NCBI GenBank assembly: GCA_964517495.1
Contig: CAZFER010000004.1
Span: 92,236-156,235 of the forward strand
DNA from: CAZFER01 sp964517495
GTDB lineage: Bacteria; Hinthialibacterota; Hinthialibacteria; Hinthialibacterales; Hinthialibacteraceae
Direction: 5' to 3'
DNA length: 64,000 nucleotides
Below, piece after piece: positions 49,898 to 59,840 of this stretch (positions are counted from its first letter, which is position 1; every line of letters starts with the position of its first letter). The translations under genes and the position numbers were made by a program. Below the pieces are notes generated by a model. That model was given only the letters and a program-made list of their open reading frames with translations, was not told the origin of the DNA and ran no database searches.

Positions 49898-50413
49898 ATG
49901 AAATTTTTAAAACCCATTATTATTACAGGTTTTATGGTTGTATTACCCATGAGTGTTTTGGCTTCCCACTACAATAAAGCCAAGAAAGATATCGTGGATA
50001 CGGCAATCGGGGCTGGTTCTTTTGAGACTCTCGTAACAGCCGTTAAGGCTGTTGGTTTAGTGGATGCACTCAAGGGGGAAGGCCCATTGACAGTCTTTGC
50101 ACCAACCGATGAAGCATTTGCCAAGTTGCCTGAAGGAACAGTTGAAACATTACTTAAACCAGAGAATAAGGCCAAGTTAACAGGAATTCTTACCTACCAT
50201 GTGATTCCTGGCAAAGCGTTGGCCAAAGATGTTGTTACACTGGATTCCGCTAAGACGGTCCAGGGGCAAGAGGCTAAGATTAAGGTCAATAATGGCCATG
50301 TCTACATCGACAATGCCAAAGTTGTGGTTACAGATATTGTGTGCACGAACGGTGTTATCCATGGGATAGACTCAGTTATTTTGCCTGGTTCAGAAGTTCA
50401 TTCCACTGAATAA
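49898..50413 (+). CDS. Secreted fasciclin-domain protein
   Basis: This 171-residue protein has a signal peptide (KPIIITGFMVVLPMSVLAS) and one fasciclin (FAS1) domain at about 32-165: LVTAVKAVGLVDALKGEGPL, TVFAPTDEAFAKLPEGTVE, LTGILTYHVIPGK and the final VVTDIVCTNGVIHGIDSVIL. All typical FAS1 blocks (H1 TVFAPTDEAF, YH, and H2 NGVIHxID) are intact. FAS1 proteins mediate adhesion or unknown surface roles. AAGGA precedes the ATG by 7-8 nt. It stands alone. Confidence 0.95.
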   Translation: MKFLKPIIITGFMVVLPMSVLASHYNKAKKDIVDTAIGAGSFETLVTAVKAVGLVDALKGEGPLTVFAPTDEAFAKLPEGTVETLLKPENKAKLTGILTYHVIPGKALAKDVVTLDSAKTVQGQEAKIKVNNGHVYIDNAKVVVTDIVCTNGVIHGIDSVILPGSEVHSTE

Positions 50414-50454
50414 ATTGCCATGAATATATGACAAATCCCTCCCATCCGTTCCCT

Positions 50455-50498
50455 TTCCCCCGTATGGTTTTGTTGCCATGCGGGGAAGAACACTTTTT
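50455..50498 (+). terminator. Intrinsic terminator after the fasciclin gene
   Basis: TTCCCCCGTATGG and CCATGCGGGGAA pair with one bulge around an 8-nt loop, followed by GAACAC and five T residues. The T run is displaced, so efficiency is uncertain. Confidence 0.65.
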
Positions 50499-50603
50499 AA
50501 TCGAATGAAAGAATTTCGTAATGGGTATTGATAGTCTCCCGAAAATGTTGAGGAATACGATGCCAATCATGGATATCGATAATAAAGGGAATATCTAATT
50601 CGG

Positions 50604-51359
50604 CTATAATGCCCACATCCCGCCGTTGGCGTCGATGGTCACACCGACCAGGTAACTACTATCATCGGAGGCGAGAAAAGCAATGACCCTGGCCATTTCT
50701 TCTGACGTCCCTTGCCGCCCAATAGGAACGCGGGTCATTAATTTTTCCATCACGTCAGGTGGAGTAAAGCGGTCATGAAATGGGGTGTCGATCAAACCCG
50801 GAGCCACGCCATTGACGCGGATTCCAAAGGGAATGAGTTCACGGCCCATTGCCTGGGTCATGGTGATCAAGGCGCCTTTGGCAACTCCATAAGTAAGTGC
50901 ACCCGGTCCACCGCCAAAACGGCCCGCAACCGAGGAGTTTAAAACGATGATGCCTGATTCGCGCTCTTTCATTTTGGCACCGATTTTTTGGGATAGGTAA
51001 AGAACGCTCCAAAGGTTGAGTTTCATAATCTCATCCCATTTTTCGGGGGTGATATCAAAAAATAGCATGCGTTCAACCAATCCACCGGCGTTATTGATTA
51101 AAATATCGATAGGGCCGAATTCGTTTTCAGCACGTTGAGCCAAGGCGTCTATTTGGCTGTTGTCGGTCATATCGACCTGAAGGCAGAGGGATTGGCGACC
51201 CAACTGTTTTAGTTGAGCCTCAAGGTCTTTGGCTCCTGATTCATTCTTGTTATAGGTAAACGCAATATCAGCCCCTTCTTGAGCAAAGAGAAGCGCGGTT
51301 GCTTTGCCAATACCACTGCTTGCACCGGTTACCAACACTTTTTTGTTTTCGAAACGCAT
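50604..51359 (-). CDS. Classical SDR oxidoreductase (FabG-like)
   Basis: This 251-residue protein has TGASSGIG (11-18), NNAG (89-92), the active-site NSS (Ser142/143) and Tyr157-x-x-x-Lys161, so it is a complete classical short-chain dehydrogenase. The substrate is unknown; such enzymes next to glycoside hydrolases often oxidise or reduce sugars. Its ATG overlaps the TAA of the GH2 gene (TAATG), so it is translated together with that enzyme. Confidence 0.92.
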   Translation of the reverse strand: MRFENKKVLVTGASSGIGKATALLFAQEGADIAFTYNKNESGAKDLEAQLKQLGRQSLCLQVDMTDNSQIDALAQRAENEFGPIDILINNAGGLVERMLFFDITPEKWDEIMKLNLWSVLYLSQKIGAKMKERESGIIVLNSSVAGRFGGGPGALTYGVAKGALITMTQAMGRELIPFGIRVNGVAPGLIDTPFHDRFTPPDVMEKLMTRVPIGRQGTSEEMARVIAFLASDDSSYLVGVTIDANGGMWAL

Positions 51360-54127
51360 TATTCTTTCCCTCCTTGTTGAAATATAAGTGTGGGGGGGAC
51401 GGGATATCGTCCGCTGCGGCCACCGAAGATACGAAGGCCGCTGTTATCCGCACGTGTTTTTATAGTGATTGTAACGGGATTCTGCTTTTTTATGAGGTTT
51501 AGCGGAATTTCGATTTTTTGTAAATAACCGTAGCTGCTGGGGGGGGCCAGGTTGAAGATGTTACTTAATATTCCCCGGTAATCGGCGGGATCATTGGGAA
51601 CACTAATGGTAGCAATCGATTCACCGTTTACCATAAGGTCAAGATTGGAAGGATAAAGGTTCCCCACATCGGTTTGTGGAGTGCTCTTGGTTCGAATTCT
51701 TTCCTTCCAATCCACCCGTTCAATTCCTGCGCAGGCAGAGAGTTCCACCATAAAATAAGCTTGGGTGATATCCTTTAGGTTTAAATCATTCGGAATTTGA
51801 ACAGAATAGGTCACCGCTGCAATCCCTGGAATGGAAACACTTTCCCGTTGATCCTCTGGATATTTCTCCAACTCACCCTTCTTGCCATCGTACTGAGTTG
51901 GATGCCAGGGGATGTAGTGGGATTTGGTATTATCAATGTTCATCGAGAGCATTTCCATCTTCTGCTTATGTTCCAACAAACTATGAAAACTCCAGAAATT
52001 CCGGGCAACCAGCTTCCCTTCCGAATCAGTCACCCAGGCATAAAGGAGATAGAGTTTGTTAGGACGAACCTCAAAATTGATGGGGTTGGCTTGAGACACT
52101 GAATAGGCTTTGGCCTCGAATGGAAATGGACCATTGACCGAACCAACCTGTTGCCACTCAGGATTAAAGTAAGACATCATGTGTAGCTGCCAATGAAGGT
52201 TATAAGTTCCATCTTCTTTTCCAGAATAAAGGCTTAATGAAACGGGGACATTTTTTACTTTCTCATTGGAGATGTTCTCACCTGCGATGGCATCCAGAAT
52301 TAAAAAGTCAGACGTGTTTAAATCCCGATAGGTGAATGGAGGATGACTCTCTGGAACTGGTACAAATTCTTCGTAGCCAAACACTTTTTTGGAACGGTCA
52401 TAATTCATGAAACCGTTATGTTCCCATTCGATGTCTTGTAATTCGGTGTAAACATACCCTCCAATTTTGGGATGCCGCCGTAATTCCTGGGTGAGATAAT
52501 GGAAGCACCAGGCAATATCGCGGTCACCCATGCCAGCGCTGACACCACCATATTCACTGTTTATTAATGGTTCTGTACCCTGTTTATGATCTCCGATGTA
52601 ATTAAAGGTTGAGCCAGGGTATGTTTCATCGACCACGTTTTTAATGTGATCTCGCGCGCGTTGATGGGGGTGGATATAGAAATGCCAGGAGTTGATATCG
52701 GTGAGTACATGGTCACGTTTGTTGGGGGAATTATCCTCGACCAGCCGGGTTGGATCGAGCTGTTTGGTTAAATTGACCATGTCCTTCACCCACGCCTGTC
52801 CCTCGGGGGTTTTGTGTTGTTGAAGCCCCCACGTTTCATTAAAAAGAACCCATGCGAGGATGGAGGGATGATTTTTGTCACGTTGGATGGATGCTTTCAA
52901 CGTTTCAGTAAATCGACGTTTGGCGTCTTCGGTGTATTTGCGAAAGCAAGGAAGATCATAAAGAACGCTGACTCCCAAACGGTCAGCCCAGTAGTAAAAG
53001 CGTGGTTCATCGACTTTGATATGAAGGCGCAGGTTATTAAAACCAAATTGCTTGCTGTCTTCAATATCCTGGCGAATGAGCTCGTCAGTTGGGTAAGTGT
53101 GAATACCGTCTGGATGAAACGCCTGATCAAGAGCGCTGAGAATATAAAATGGCTTTCCGTTCAGGAAAATGTACTCAAAAGGATTTTCGGCATATTTTCG
53201 CCGGCTGACCTTGCGAATGCCAAAATAGGTGTGAATGGTATCGATAAGATTATTCCCCTCATAAAGGTTAACTTTAATAAAATACAGGGTTGGTGATTGT
53301 GGGGACCAAAGTTGCGGTTGTTGGAGTTTTAAATTCCATGTTGTCCCTTGATTTGACATCGTTCCTTCTGACTGCGCGATGGATGCGGTTTGTCCAGCAT
53401 TGTCCATCGGTTCATCAGGAAACACCTCCAACCGAAGGCGTGGATAGGGGCTGCGGCTGGGTGTTACAGCAACAGCGACTTCACCATTTGGATCTGCATT
53501 GATTTTGACATCTTTGATATAGGTGCTGTCTTTTTTCCCCACCGCTTCAAGATAAACGGTCTGCCATATTCCACTGGTGCGGGTGTACCATCCAATTTGT
53601 TTCCCTACAGGTTGTTCGGGACTGGTTGTATCAGTCGCCTTGACGGTAACGATATGAGTGTCATGTTCTGACAGTAAATCGTGAATGGGAAAGGAAAAGG
53701 GAGTATATCCCCCCTCGTGTTCACCTGCGAATTTTCCATCCACCCAAACTTTGGCATACCAATCCACTGCACAGAAATGAATGAATATTTGTTTTTTCTT
53801 CCAATCATCAGGAATGGTGAACGATCGTTGGTACCACGCGGTTCCCTGGTATTCCGGATTTTCGATTCCCGAGAGGGGGCTTTCCCAGGGATAAGGAACG
53901 GTTACTTTATTTGGCCAATCGTTTTTATCCGGTTTAAACCATTGGTTGTCTTCCCCTTTGTTATCAGGATCGAAGGAAAAATTCCATTCACCATTCAAAT
54001 TAATCCATGCATCTCTATAAAAATCAGGGCGTGGGTGTTCAGGCCGGGGAATCGCTGCAAAGAGAGGGGCTGCCGTGCACAGGAATGAAATGAAAATCAT
54101 TGATATCGACAACGTGGTGTTTTTCAT
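51359..54127 (-). CDS. Secreted GH2-family glycoside hydrolase
   Basis: This 922-residue protein has a signal peptide (LSISMIFISFLCTAAPLFA), an N-terminal sugar-binding beta domain (WINLNGEWNFSFDP, VTVPYPWESPLSGIE), an immunoglobulin-like domain and the catalytic barrel. Glu431 in WVLFNETWG is the expected acid/base and Glu525 in INSEYGG the nucleophile. The C-terminal 350 residues form beta-rich domains with a final GLRIFGGRSG. GH2 covers beta-galactosidase, beta-glucuronidase, beta-mannosidase and others, and the subfamily is not clear from motifs. It leads the two-gene operon with the SDR. Confidence 0.92.
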   Translation of the reverse strand: MKNTTLSISMIFISFLCTAAPLFAAIPRPEHPRPDFYRDAWINLNGEWNFSFDPDNKGEDNQWFKPDKNDWPNKVTVPYPWESPLSGIENPEYQGTAWYQRSFTIPDDWKKKQIFIHFCAVDWYAKVWVDGKFAGEHEGGYTPFSFPIHDLLSEHDTHIVTVKATDTTSPEQPVGKQIGWYTRTSGIWQTVYLEAVGKKDSTYIKDVKINADPNGEVAVAVTPSRSPYPRLRLEVFPDEPMDNAGQTASIAQSEGTMSNQGTTWNLKLQQPQLWSPQSPTLYFIKVNLYEGNNLIDTIHTYFGIRKVSRRKYAENPFEYIFLNGKPFYILSALDQAFHPDGIHTYPTDELIRQDIEDSKQFGFNNLRLHIKVDEPRFYYWADRLGVSVLYDLPCFRKYTEDAKRRFTETLKASIQRDKNHPSILAWVLFNETWGLQQHKTPEGQAWVKDMVNLTKQLDPTRLVEDNSPNKRDHVLTDINSWHFYIHPHQRARDHIKNVVDETYPGSTFNYIGDHKQGTEPLINSEYGGVSAGMGDRDIAWCFHYLTQELRRHPKIGGYVYTELQDIEWEHNGFMNYDRSKKVFGYEEFVPVPESHPPFTYRDLNTSDFLILDAIAGENISNEKVKNVPVSLSLYSGKEDGTYNLHWQLHMMSYFNPEWQQVGSVNGPFPFEAKAYSVSQANPINFEVRPNKLYLLYAWVTDSEGKLVARNFWSFHSLLEHKQKMEMLSMNIDNTKSHYIPWHPTQYDGKKGELEKYPEDQRESVSIPGIAAVTYSVQIPNDLNLKDITQAYFMVELSACAGIERVDWKERIRTKSTPQTDVGNLYPSNLDLMVNGESIATISVPNDPADYRGILSNIFNLAPPSSYGYLQKIEIPLNLIKKQNPVTITIKTRADNSGLRIFGGRSGRYPVPPTLIFQQGGKE

Positions 54128-54519
54128 TATTGAATATGCTCCTTGACCAAATAAACTAATTCATTTCAATCATAGATTATGGGATGACTCAAGAGCCATG
54201 AATGATCTTATCAAGAAAATATGTTCATTGCACGATTTTATATTTATATAGAGATGACTCTCTCATCGATGTCTTGGCATATTATTTTCAATAGAGATAA
54301 TTATTTATGTGATTCCTTTTTTTGTTAAATTTTGGTTAAATCGATACCCGAACCCCGCTTTTTCCTTGAAATATTTAACCAGATAGTGGAATTAATCCAC
54401 CAGACTGGATTTTATGTGTTAAACTTGGGTTAAACAGGAAATCTTTTCAGATGAATATTTTTTACTATGATGTTTTCGGTAATCTTTACCAATATTATAA
54501 ATAGGAAGCCATTTTCAGC
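54128..54519. promoter_or_regulatory. Intergenic region with duplicated TTAAA motif
   Basis: This divergent upstream region of the GH2 and GT4 genes holds two similar 19-bp units, TGTTAAATTTTGGTTAAAT (54323-54341) and TGTTAAACTTGGGTTAAAC (54417-54435), 94 bp apart. Between them are ATTTAACC (54373-54380) and GTGGA-ATTAA-TCCAC. They look like binding sites for a regulator, but none is identified. I see no gene or RNA in it. Confidence 0.4.
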
Positions 54520-55632
54520 GTGCGCATTTTACATATATACAAAGATTATTATCCTCCAACATGTGGTGGAATTGAAATCGCAATTCATCGGATGATCGAA
54601 AGCACACGTGATGCGTGTGACGATGTATCTGTATTAATTTGCAGTGGAAAACGCAGATCTGAATTTTCCGAAGTGGAGGGAACCCCGGTTTATAAAGCGG
54701 GTGAGTGGGGGCGTTTCCTGTCAGCGCCTGTTTCTCCCTCATTTCCATTTTGGTTAAAACGATTACGGGCTGATATTCTCCATTATCACCTCCCCAATCC
54801 AACCGCCGTTCTTTCTCACTTGATCATGAAACCTCGCGGAAAAGTTGTGGTTCATTATCACAGCGATATTGTCCGTCAAAAAAAGTGGATGCGATATTAT
54901 GGCCCATTTCAACGCCGTTTTCTTAAAATGGCAGACAAAATCATTGTGACTTCACCGAATTACCTGGACTCATCAGAAACGTTGCAACCCTTTCGGGATA
55001 AATGCGAGATCATTCCATTCGGAATAAATATGGCGCGTTTTTCCCCGAATTCTGAGGTAGAGGATCAAGCCCAGATTATCCGGCGCCGTTATGGAATGGG
55101 ATTAGTATTATTTGTGGGCATTTTGCGCTATTACAAAGGGCTTTTTGCTTTAATGGATGCCATGGAAAAGGTCAGCGGGAAATTATTGATCGTGGGGAAC
55201 GGTCCCTTATTGCCCGAACTAATGGAATATGCTGAAAAACTGCCTTATTCTGACCGGATTATTTTTGTCGGCCAAGTGGAATCGGTGGTCCCTTATTATT
55301 ATGCCGCCGATGTATTCTGTTTACCTTCGATTTATCGGACGGAAGCGTTTGGAATGGTGTTATTAGAAGCAGGGGCATGTGGTTTGCCACTGATTTCCAC
55401 CGAATTGGGAACCGGCACTTCTTACGTTAATCAACATGATGAGACCGGCCTTGTTGTCCCTCCAGATGATCGTGAAGCGCTTGCGAGTGCTTTGTCATCC
55501 TTGCTCGATAACTCGGCTCTGCGTTTTCGATATGGAGGTGCAGCCCAAAAACGTGTATCAACGATGTTTACACAAGAGGAAATGGCGAATAAATTATTAA
55601 ATCTTTATCAATCGTTGGTGAGAGAGCGGTAA
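54520..55632 (+). CDS. GT4 glycosyltransferase
   Basis: This 370-residue GT-B enzyme has a glycine-rich N-terminal acceptor loop (PPTCGGIEIAIHRMI) and a donor domain with GLVLFVGILRYYKG, LLIVGNGPLLPEL, the FCLPSIYRTEAFGMVLLEAG block (the Glu pair of GT4, E-x7-E) and GLVVPPDDREALASAL. It probably extends a cell-surface polysaccharide or lipid-linked sugar. The start is a GTG at 54520 giving VRILHIYKDYYPP; there is only a weak AGGA 13 nt upstream. The next gene follows after 21 bp. Confidence 0.9.
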   Translation: MRILHIYKDYYPPTCGGIEIAIHRMIESTRDACDDVSVLICSGKRRSEFSEVEGTPVYKAGEWGRFLSAPVSPSFPFWLKRLRADILHYHLPNPTAVLSHLIMKPRGKVVVHYHSDIVRQKKWMRYYGPFQRRFLKMADKIIVTSPNYLDSSETLQPFRDKCEIIPFGINMARFSPNSEVEDQAQIIRRRYGMGLVLFVGILRYYKGLFALMDAMEKVSGKLLIVGNGPLLPELMEYAEKLPYSDRIIFVGQVESVVPYYYAADVFCLPSIYRTEAFGMVLLEAGACGLPLISTELGTGTSYVNQHDETGLVVPPDDREALASALSSLLDNSALRFRYGGAAQKRVSTMFTQEEMANKLLNLYQSLVRER

Positions 55633-55653
55633 ATTGCATGGGGAGGTATGGTT

Positions 55654-57024
55654 ATGATCGGGATTGAGGCGCTTAAAACGCTTCGAATTCCGCTCCTTCT
55701 ATTCACGCTTTATGTTGTGTTTATGACACCGATGATGGGGCGAAAAAAAGGCTATACGGTTGATGCCACCCCTTCTTTTCAAATCACTCAGTCCATAGTT
55801 GAAAATGGCCAACTTTTACCTGAAGAAAAGGTCAAACAGGGCTATATCTATTCCCTCGTTTACCTCCCCTTTTATAAGATAGGTCAATGGTTATCCCCTT
55901 TGTTTCCAGGGCTTGAACCAGGGTGGGTGGAACGTAAATGCATGTGTTGGATGAATACGGTGATAACGGCCTGTACCATAGGACTTATGGCTCTGTTGCT
56001 GAACATTTTGCATTGTAGAGTTAAATCTCAGATAATAGTCCCCCTCTTATATGGTTTTACTACCTTGGCCTTCTGTTATGCCCGTTATGATTATAACAAA
56101 TGCCTGGCCGCCTTTCTGTTATTGTTTTCTTTTTATGGTTATGTGCAATTTGTGCATCAGCAAAAATTATCAGGTGCCCTATATTGGAGCGTTGCCTTGG
56201 GATTATTGGCAATGTTGCGTCTTGAAATGATGATTGTCATTCCCGTTTATGTGTGGGGATTTTGGCGGAATGGAATAAAAGAGAATCTAACGTGGAGGCG
56301 CTCGCTCTTACTTTCGTTTCCTCTTGTTTTTGGACTTTTATTTGTTTTTCTCTATAATTTTTATTATTGGAAGGGGGCGTTGACGGGTGGATATGAAGGG
56401 CAGCTGAATTTCAATCCTATCCCTGCTTTTGTGGGATTTATTCTTTCACCCGGTAAAAATATTTGGCTTTTCAATCCGGTTCTGATTCTTGTACCAATAG
56501 GTATGCAGTGGTTTTTACATGAACATGGCCATGTCTTCAAAGTTAAAATTGGTATCATCGGGATTTTGTTTTTACTCTATTGTTTTTGGGGAAATTGGTG
56601 GGGAGGATGGGGATATGGACCTCGTCACCTGGTTCCATTACTGCCCTTGGCTGTTTTGCCATTGGCTGCCGTGATTGATGATGGATCAATCAGGCATAAA
56701 TGGATGCTACTATTTTTAGGGATGATAGGTTTTACAGTCCAATTACTTGGATCGGCCATTGATTTCAATGACGTGATATTAACCCTTATGCGGGCGGGGA
56801 TCGATGAAGAGGCTTTGATTTGGGCTCCGATTGTAAATCCCGTGTTTCAACATGCCCATTTTTTAATGAATATTTCATTGAATCGCTGGGATTGGGGTTG
56901 GATTGGCCTCTTTGAGAATATTTCATATGAAACATGGTGGGTTTGGTTTATTGGATGGATTTTTTGTTTGTTTCTGTTAATTTATTGTTTGTGGCGAGAA
57001 TTTAATCGTAATGAAGGCAAATAA
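55654..57024 (+). CDS. Polytopic membrane protein, GT-C-like
   Basis: The ATG at 55654 lies 7 nt after GGAGG and is preferred to the ATG at 55648, which is 1 nt away. The 456-residue protein has about ten hydrophobic segments. It also has a large luminal region after the first helix with KGYTVDATPSFQITQSIVENG, containing acidic residues like the catalytic loop of GT-C mannosyl- or arabinosyltransferases. The extracytoplasmic loop GNWWGGWGYGPRHLVPL also resembles that group. It is encoded directly after the GT4, so a lipid-linked sugar donor may be transferred here. I cannot name the substrate. Confidence 0.65.
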   Translation: MIGIEALKTLRIPLLLFTLYVVFMTPMMGRKKGYTVDATPSFQITQSIVENGQLLPEEKVKQGYIYSLVYLPFYKIGQWLSPLFPGLEPGWVERKCMCWMNTVITACTIGLMALLLNILHCRVKSQIIVPLLYGFTTLAFCYARYDYNKCLAAFLLLFSFYGYVQFVHQQKLSGALYWSVALGLLAMLRLEMMIVIPVYVWGFWRNGIKENLTWRRSLLLSFPLVFGLLFVFLYNFYYWKGALTGGYEGQLNFNPIPAFVGFILSPGKNIWLFNPVLILVPIGMQWFLHEHGHVFKVKIGIIGILFLLYCFWGNWWGGWGYGPRHLVPLLPLAVLPLAAVIDDGSIRHKWMLLFLGMIGFTVQLLGSAIDFNDVILTLMRAGIDEEALIWAPIVNPVFQHAHFLMNISLNRWDWGWIGLFENISYETWWVWFIGWIFCLFLLIYCLWREFNRNEGK

Positions 57025-57171
57025 TAATAAGAAGAAAATATTTGAATTAATTCTGCCCATGATAAGCCCTCGCCCTTTTAATGGATTAAGTTTCGTCGTT
57101 ACACTTTAACTCAAGGGCGCATTATCGTGGAATTTGAAATTAAAAAATGAAAATAGATTGATGAGGACGAT

Positions 57172-58488
57172 ATGATATTTTCAGGAAGCAGCGATTTGGA
57201 CATGGCGACAGGCCGGACATCTGTATTAATCTTGGGTGGTGGTCAGGGTACACGTTTGTACCCTTTAACAAAATCCAGATCAAAACCAGCTGTGCCGGTG
57301 GCAGGAAAATTTCGGTTGATTGATTTAACCATCAGCAACTGCCTGCATTCCAATATGGATCGAATTTATATTCTGACTCAATTCAATTCCGATTCGTTGC
57401 ATCGCCATATTACCCAAACCTATCGGTTTGATGTATTCTCACGTGGATATGTTCAAATACTAGCAGCCCAACAAACCCCTGAAAATCGAAATTGGTATCA
57501 AGGCACTGCTGATGCCGTTCGCCATGCCATGCGCCGATTTGTCCGTCGAAGGCCTGAATATACCTTGATTTTGTCCGGGGACCACCTGTATCGGATGAAT
57601 TATCGCTACTTGCTGAAAACTCACTTGGAAAATAATGCCGATATCACCATATCCGTCTTGCCGGTTGTACGTGAACGCTGTAAAGATTTCGGTATTCTAC
57701 AAGTCGATGATACCGGGCAGATCATCTCATTTTGTGAAAAACCAACCGATCCAGACCAATTGGAATCCCTGAAAGTCCCATCCACTGCATTCGATGACCA
57801 GGGCATTGAATCACGAGGCCGGGAACATATTGCTTCTATGGGTATTTATATCTTTAAAACGGACGCCTTGCTCGATGCCTTGCGTGAGTATCAAGGAACA
57901 GATTTTGGGAAAGACATTATTCCGGCTTTATTGAAAGAAAAAAGGGTGTTTGCTCACTTTTTTGATGGATATTGGGAAGATATTGGAACCATCCATTCAT
58001 TCTATAAAGCCAATCTGTCTCTTACAGAACAATTGCCCCAATTTAATTTTTATGATGAATCCGGCATGGTTTATACCCGGCCCCGCTTTTTACCGGGAGC
58101 CAAAATTAATGATGCCGATATTCATTCATCATTGATATGTGACGGGGCTATCATCATGGGAGCAGCTGTTAAACACTCCATTGTGGGATTACGGGGAATC
58201 GTCGGTGAAAACGCCCAAATTTACGATACCGTCATGATGGGGGCGGATTATTATGATTCCCCTCAGATCTATCATGAGGATATTCCCGAGGACGCCCCTT
58301 CCCTTGGCATTGGCCCTCGTGCAATTATTAAGGGAGCTATCGTCGATAAAAATGCCCGTATTGGTGCGGATGTGCGTATAACCAATGAAAAGAGAATCCA
58401 AGATGCGGATGGTGAATTTTACAGCATCCGCGATGGAATCGTCGTTATCCCCCGAAGCACGGTTGTTCCACCCGGCACGGTGATTTGA
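57172..58488 (+). CDS. glgC: Glucose-1-phosphate adenylyltransferase GlgC
   Basis: This 438-residue enzyme makes ADP-glucose for glycogen synthesis. The nucleotide-binding loop LGGGQGTRLYPLTKSRSKPA, FRLIDLTISNCLHS, the GDHLYRMNY block, FGILQVDDTGQI with EKP, and the C-terminal beta-helix (VDKNARIGADVRI) are intact. Residues that bind fructose-1,6-bisphosphate or AMP in proteobacterial enzymes lie in regions I cannot judge. It is the partner of GlgA but is encoded about 50 kb away. GAGGA precedes the ATG by 4 nt. Confidence 0.96.
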   Translation: MIFSGSSDLDMATGRTSVLILGGGQGTRLYPLTKSRSKPAVPVAGKFRLIDLTISNCLHSNMDRIYILTQFNSDSLHRHITQTYRFDVFSRGYVQILAAQQTPENRNWYQGTADAVRHAMRRFVRRRPEYTLILSGDHLYRMNYRYLLKTHLENNADITISVLPVVRERCKDFGILQVDDTGQIISFCEKPTDPDQLESLKVPSTAFDDQGIESRGREHIASMGIYIFKTDALLDALREYQGTDFGKDIIPALLKEKRVFAHFFDGYWEDIGTIHSFYKANLSLTEQLPQFNFYDESGMVYTRPRFLPGAKINDADIHSSLICDGAIIMGAAVKHSIVGLRGIVGENAQIYDTVMMGADYYDSPQIYHEDIPEDAPSLGIGPRAIIKGAIVDKNARIGADVRITNEKRIQDADGEFYSIRDGIVVIPRSTVVPPGTVI

Positions 58489-58622
58489 ATTCAGTCATTT
58501 ATATTTTGTTTTTGATTAGTTTATTCCTTCCTCTTGACCTTGTTCAGGTAAAAATGAGATCGTTATTAATTAAGATATCAACTACATTTATTTTTGTATT
58601 TCTTTGAAGGAGGAATTTGAAG

Positions 58623-59840
58623 ATGATTCATGAATTCAAGAGGAGATGGACATGGTGTATCTTTTTGCTATGTGCAGGCATTCTGCTTCCATTGATCGCC
58701 GACGCTCAAATCGGTTCGGGGGGCAGCCCGTTGGATGGTCTGGCATTGAAGAAGAACTTCAAAACCAAACGAATATCCAGTTGGGACCAAACCGGTGGCA
58801 ACTCCGATCGCTTGTCGATAGAGCCTGGTGAAACAAGCACGATTGCTGAAATTGAAGGAGCGGGGATTATCAAACATATTTGGATCACCATCTCTCATCC
58901 CGATCCGCTGTATCGCCGCAATTTAATCCTGCGAATGTATTGGGATGGAGAAGAAAATCCCAGTGTGGAATCTCCCATTGGTGATTTCTTTGGCCAGGGA
59001 TGGAGTGAGGAGTATCACTTCATTTCGCTTCCATTAGCCGCAGCACCGACCGGCGGAAAGGCTCTGAATAGCTATTTCCCCATGCCATTCGCTGATGGCG
59101 CGAAAATTACCATCGAAAATCAATCCGATCAAAAATGCCATGCCTTTTATTACTATATTGATTATGAAGAGCACAAAAAGAGCCGTTTTGATGACAATCT
59201 TTTGCGTTTTCATGCCTGGTGGAATCATGAGTTAACCGAACCCTGGAAGGGCGATGAAAACGAGTGGAATAGTATACGTCACCCGGCGGACGAAAATCCT
59301 ACAGACAAACATAATTACCTCATCGTTGACGCCAAAGGTGAAGGACATCTGGTAGGTGTTAATTATTATGTCGATTGCCCCACCCCCATGTGGTATGGAG
59401 AAGGCGATGACATGTGGCGTATTGATGGGGAATCGTGGCCTGTTTCACTGCATGGAACGGGGACGGAAGATTTCTTCAACTCTTCGTGGTGCCCCAAGGA
59501 AATCTATCAGCACCCGTTTTTTGGTTATCCCCGTGTGAATAACGACATGGGATGGTTTGGACGCACCCATTGTTATCGCTTCTTTATTCAAGATCCTATA
59601 ACCTTTGAAGAATCACTCCGCGGGAGTATTGAGCACGGCCATGCCAATAATCTGACCTTGGATATTAGCACAGTGGCCTATTGGTATCAGACTGAGCCTC
59701 ATGTACCGTTTCCTGCATTGCAGGATAAAGAAGCTCGCAAACCCATGCCAAAATTGAATGTCTCTGATATTCATCGATGGCGGGACGCCTGGCGTGAAAA
59801 AATGGGCGGCGGAATCCTCTGGGGAAATGAACGCAAATAG
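58623..59840 (+). CDS. Secreted DUF2961 protein
   Basis: This 405-residue protein has a signal peptide (RWTWCIFLLCAGILLPLIADA) and DUF2961, a fold related to double-jelly-roll glycoside hydrolases (GH172-type difructose dianhydride and arabinofuranosidase enzymes). Family blocks are GAGIIKHIWITISHP, VESPIGDFFGQGW, YYYIDYEEH, GVNYYVDCPTPMWYGEGDDM and GTGTEDFFNSSWC. The Glu residues in GEGDDM and GTEDFF are candidate catalytic acids. It probably cuts a furanose linkage outside the cytoplasm. GGAGG is 9 nt before the ATG at 58623 and only 3 nt before a TTG at 58617, so the ATG is preferred. Confidence 0.88.
   Translation: MIHEFKRRWTWCIFLLCAGILLPLIADAQIGSGGSPLDGLALKKNFKTKRISSWDQTGGNSDRLSIEPGETSTIAEIEGAGIIKHIWITISHPDPLYRRNLILRMYWDGEENPSVESPIGDFFGQGWSEEYHFISLPLAAAPTGGKALNSYFPMPFADGAKITIENQSDQKCHAFYYYIDYEEHKKSRFDDNLLRFHAWWNHELTEPWKGDENEWNSIRHPADENPTDKHNYLIVDAKGEGHLVGVNYYVDCPTPMWYGEGDDMWRIDGESWPVSLHGTGTEDFFNSSWCPKEIYQHPFFGYPRVNNDMGWFGRTHCYRFFIQDPITFEESLRGSIEHGHANNLTLDISTVAYWYQTEPHVPFPALQDKEARKPMPKLNVSDIHRWRDAWREKMGGGILWGNERK

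Noticed and set aside
52814..54088. Plus-strand open frames opposite the GH2 gene.
   Set aside because: They lack start signals and family features and lie fully within a well-supported gene.
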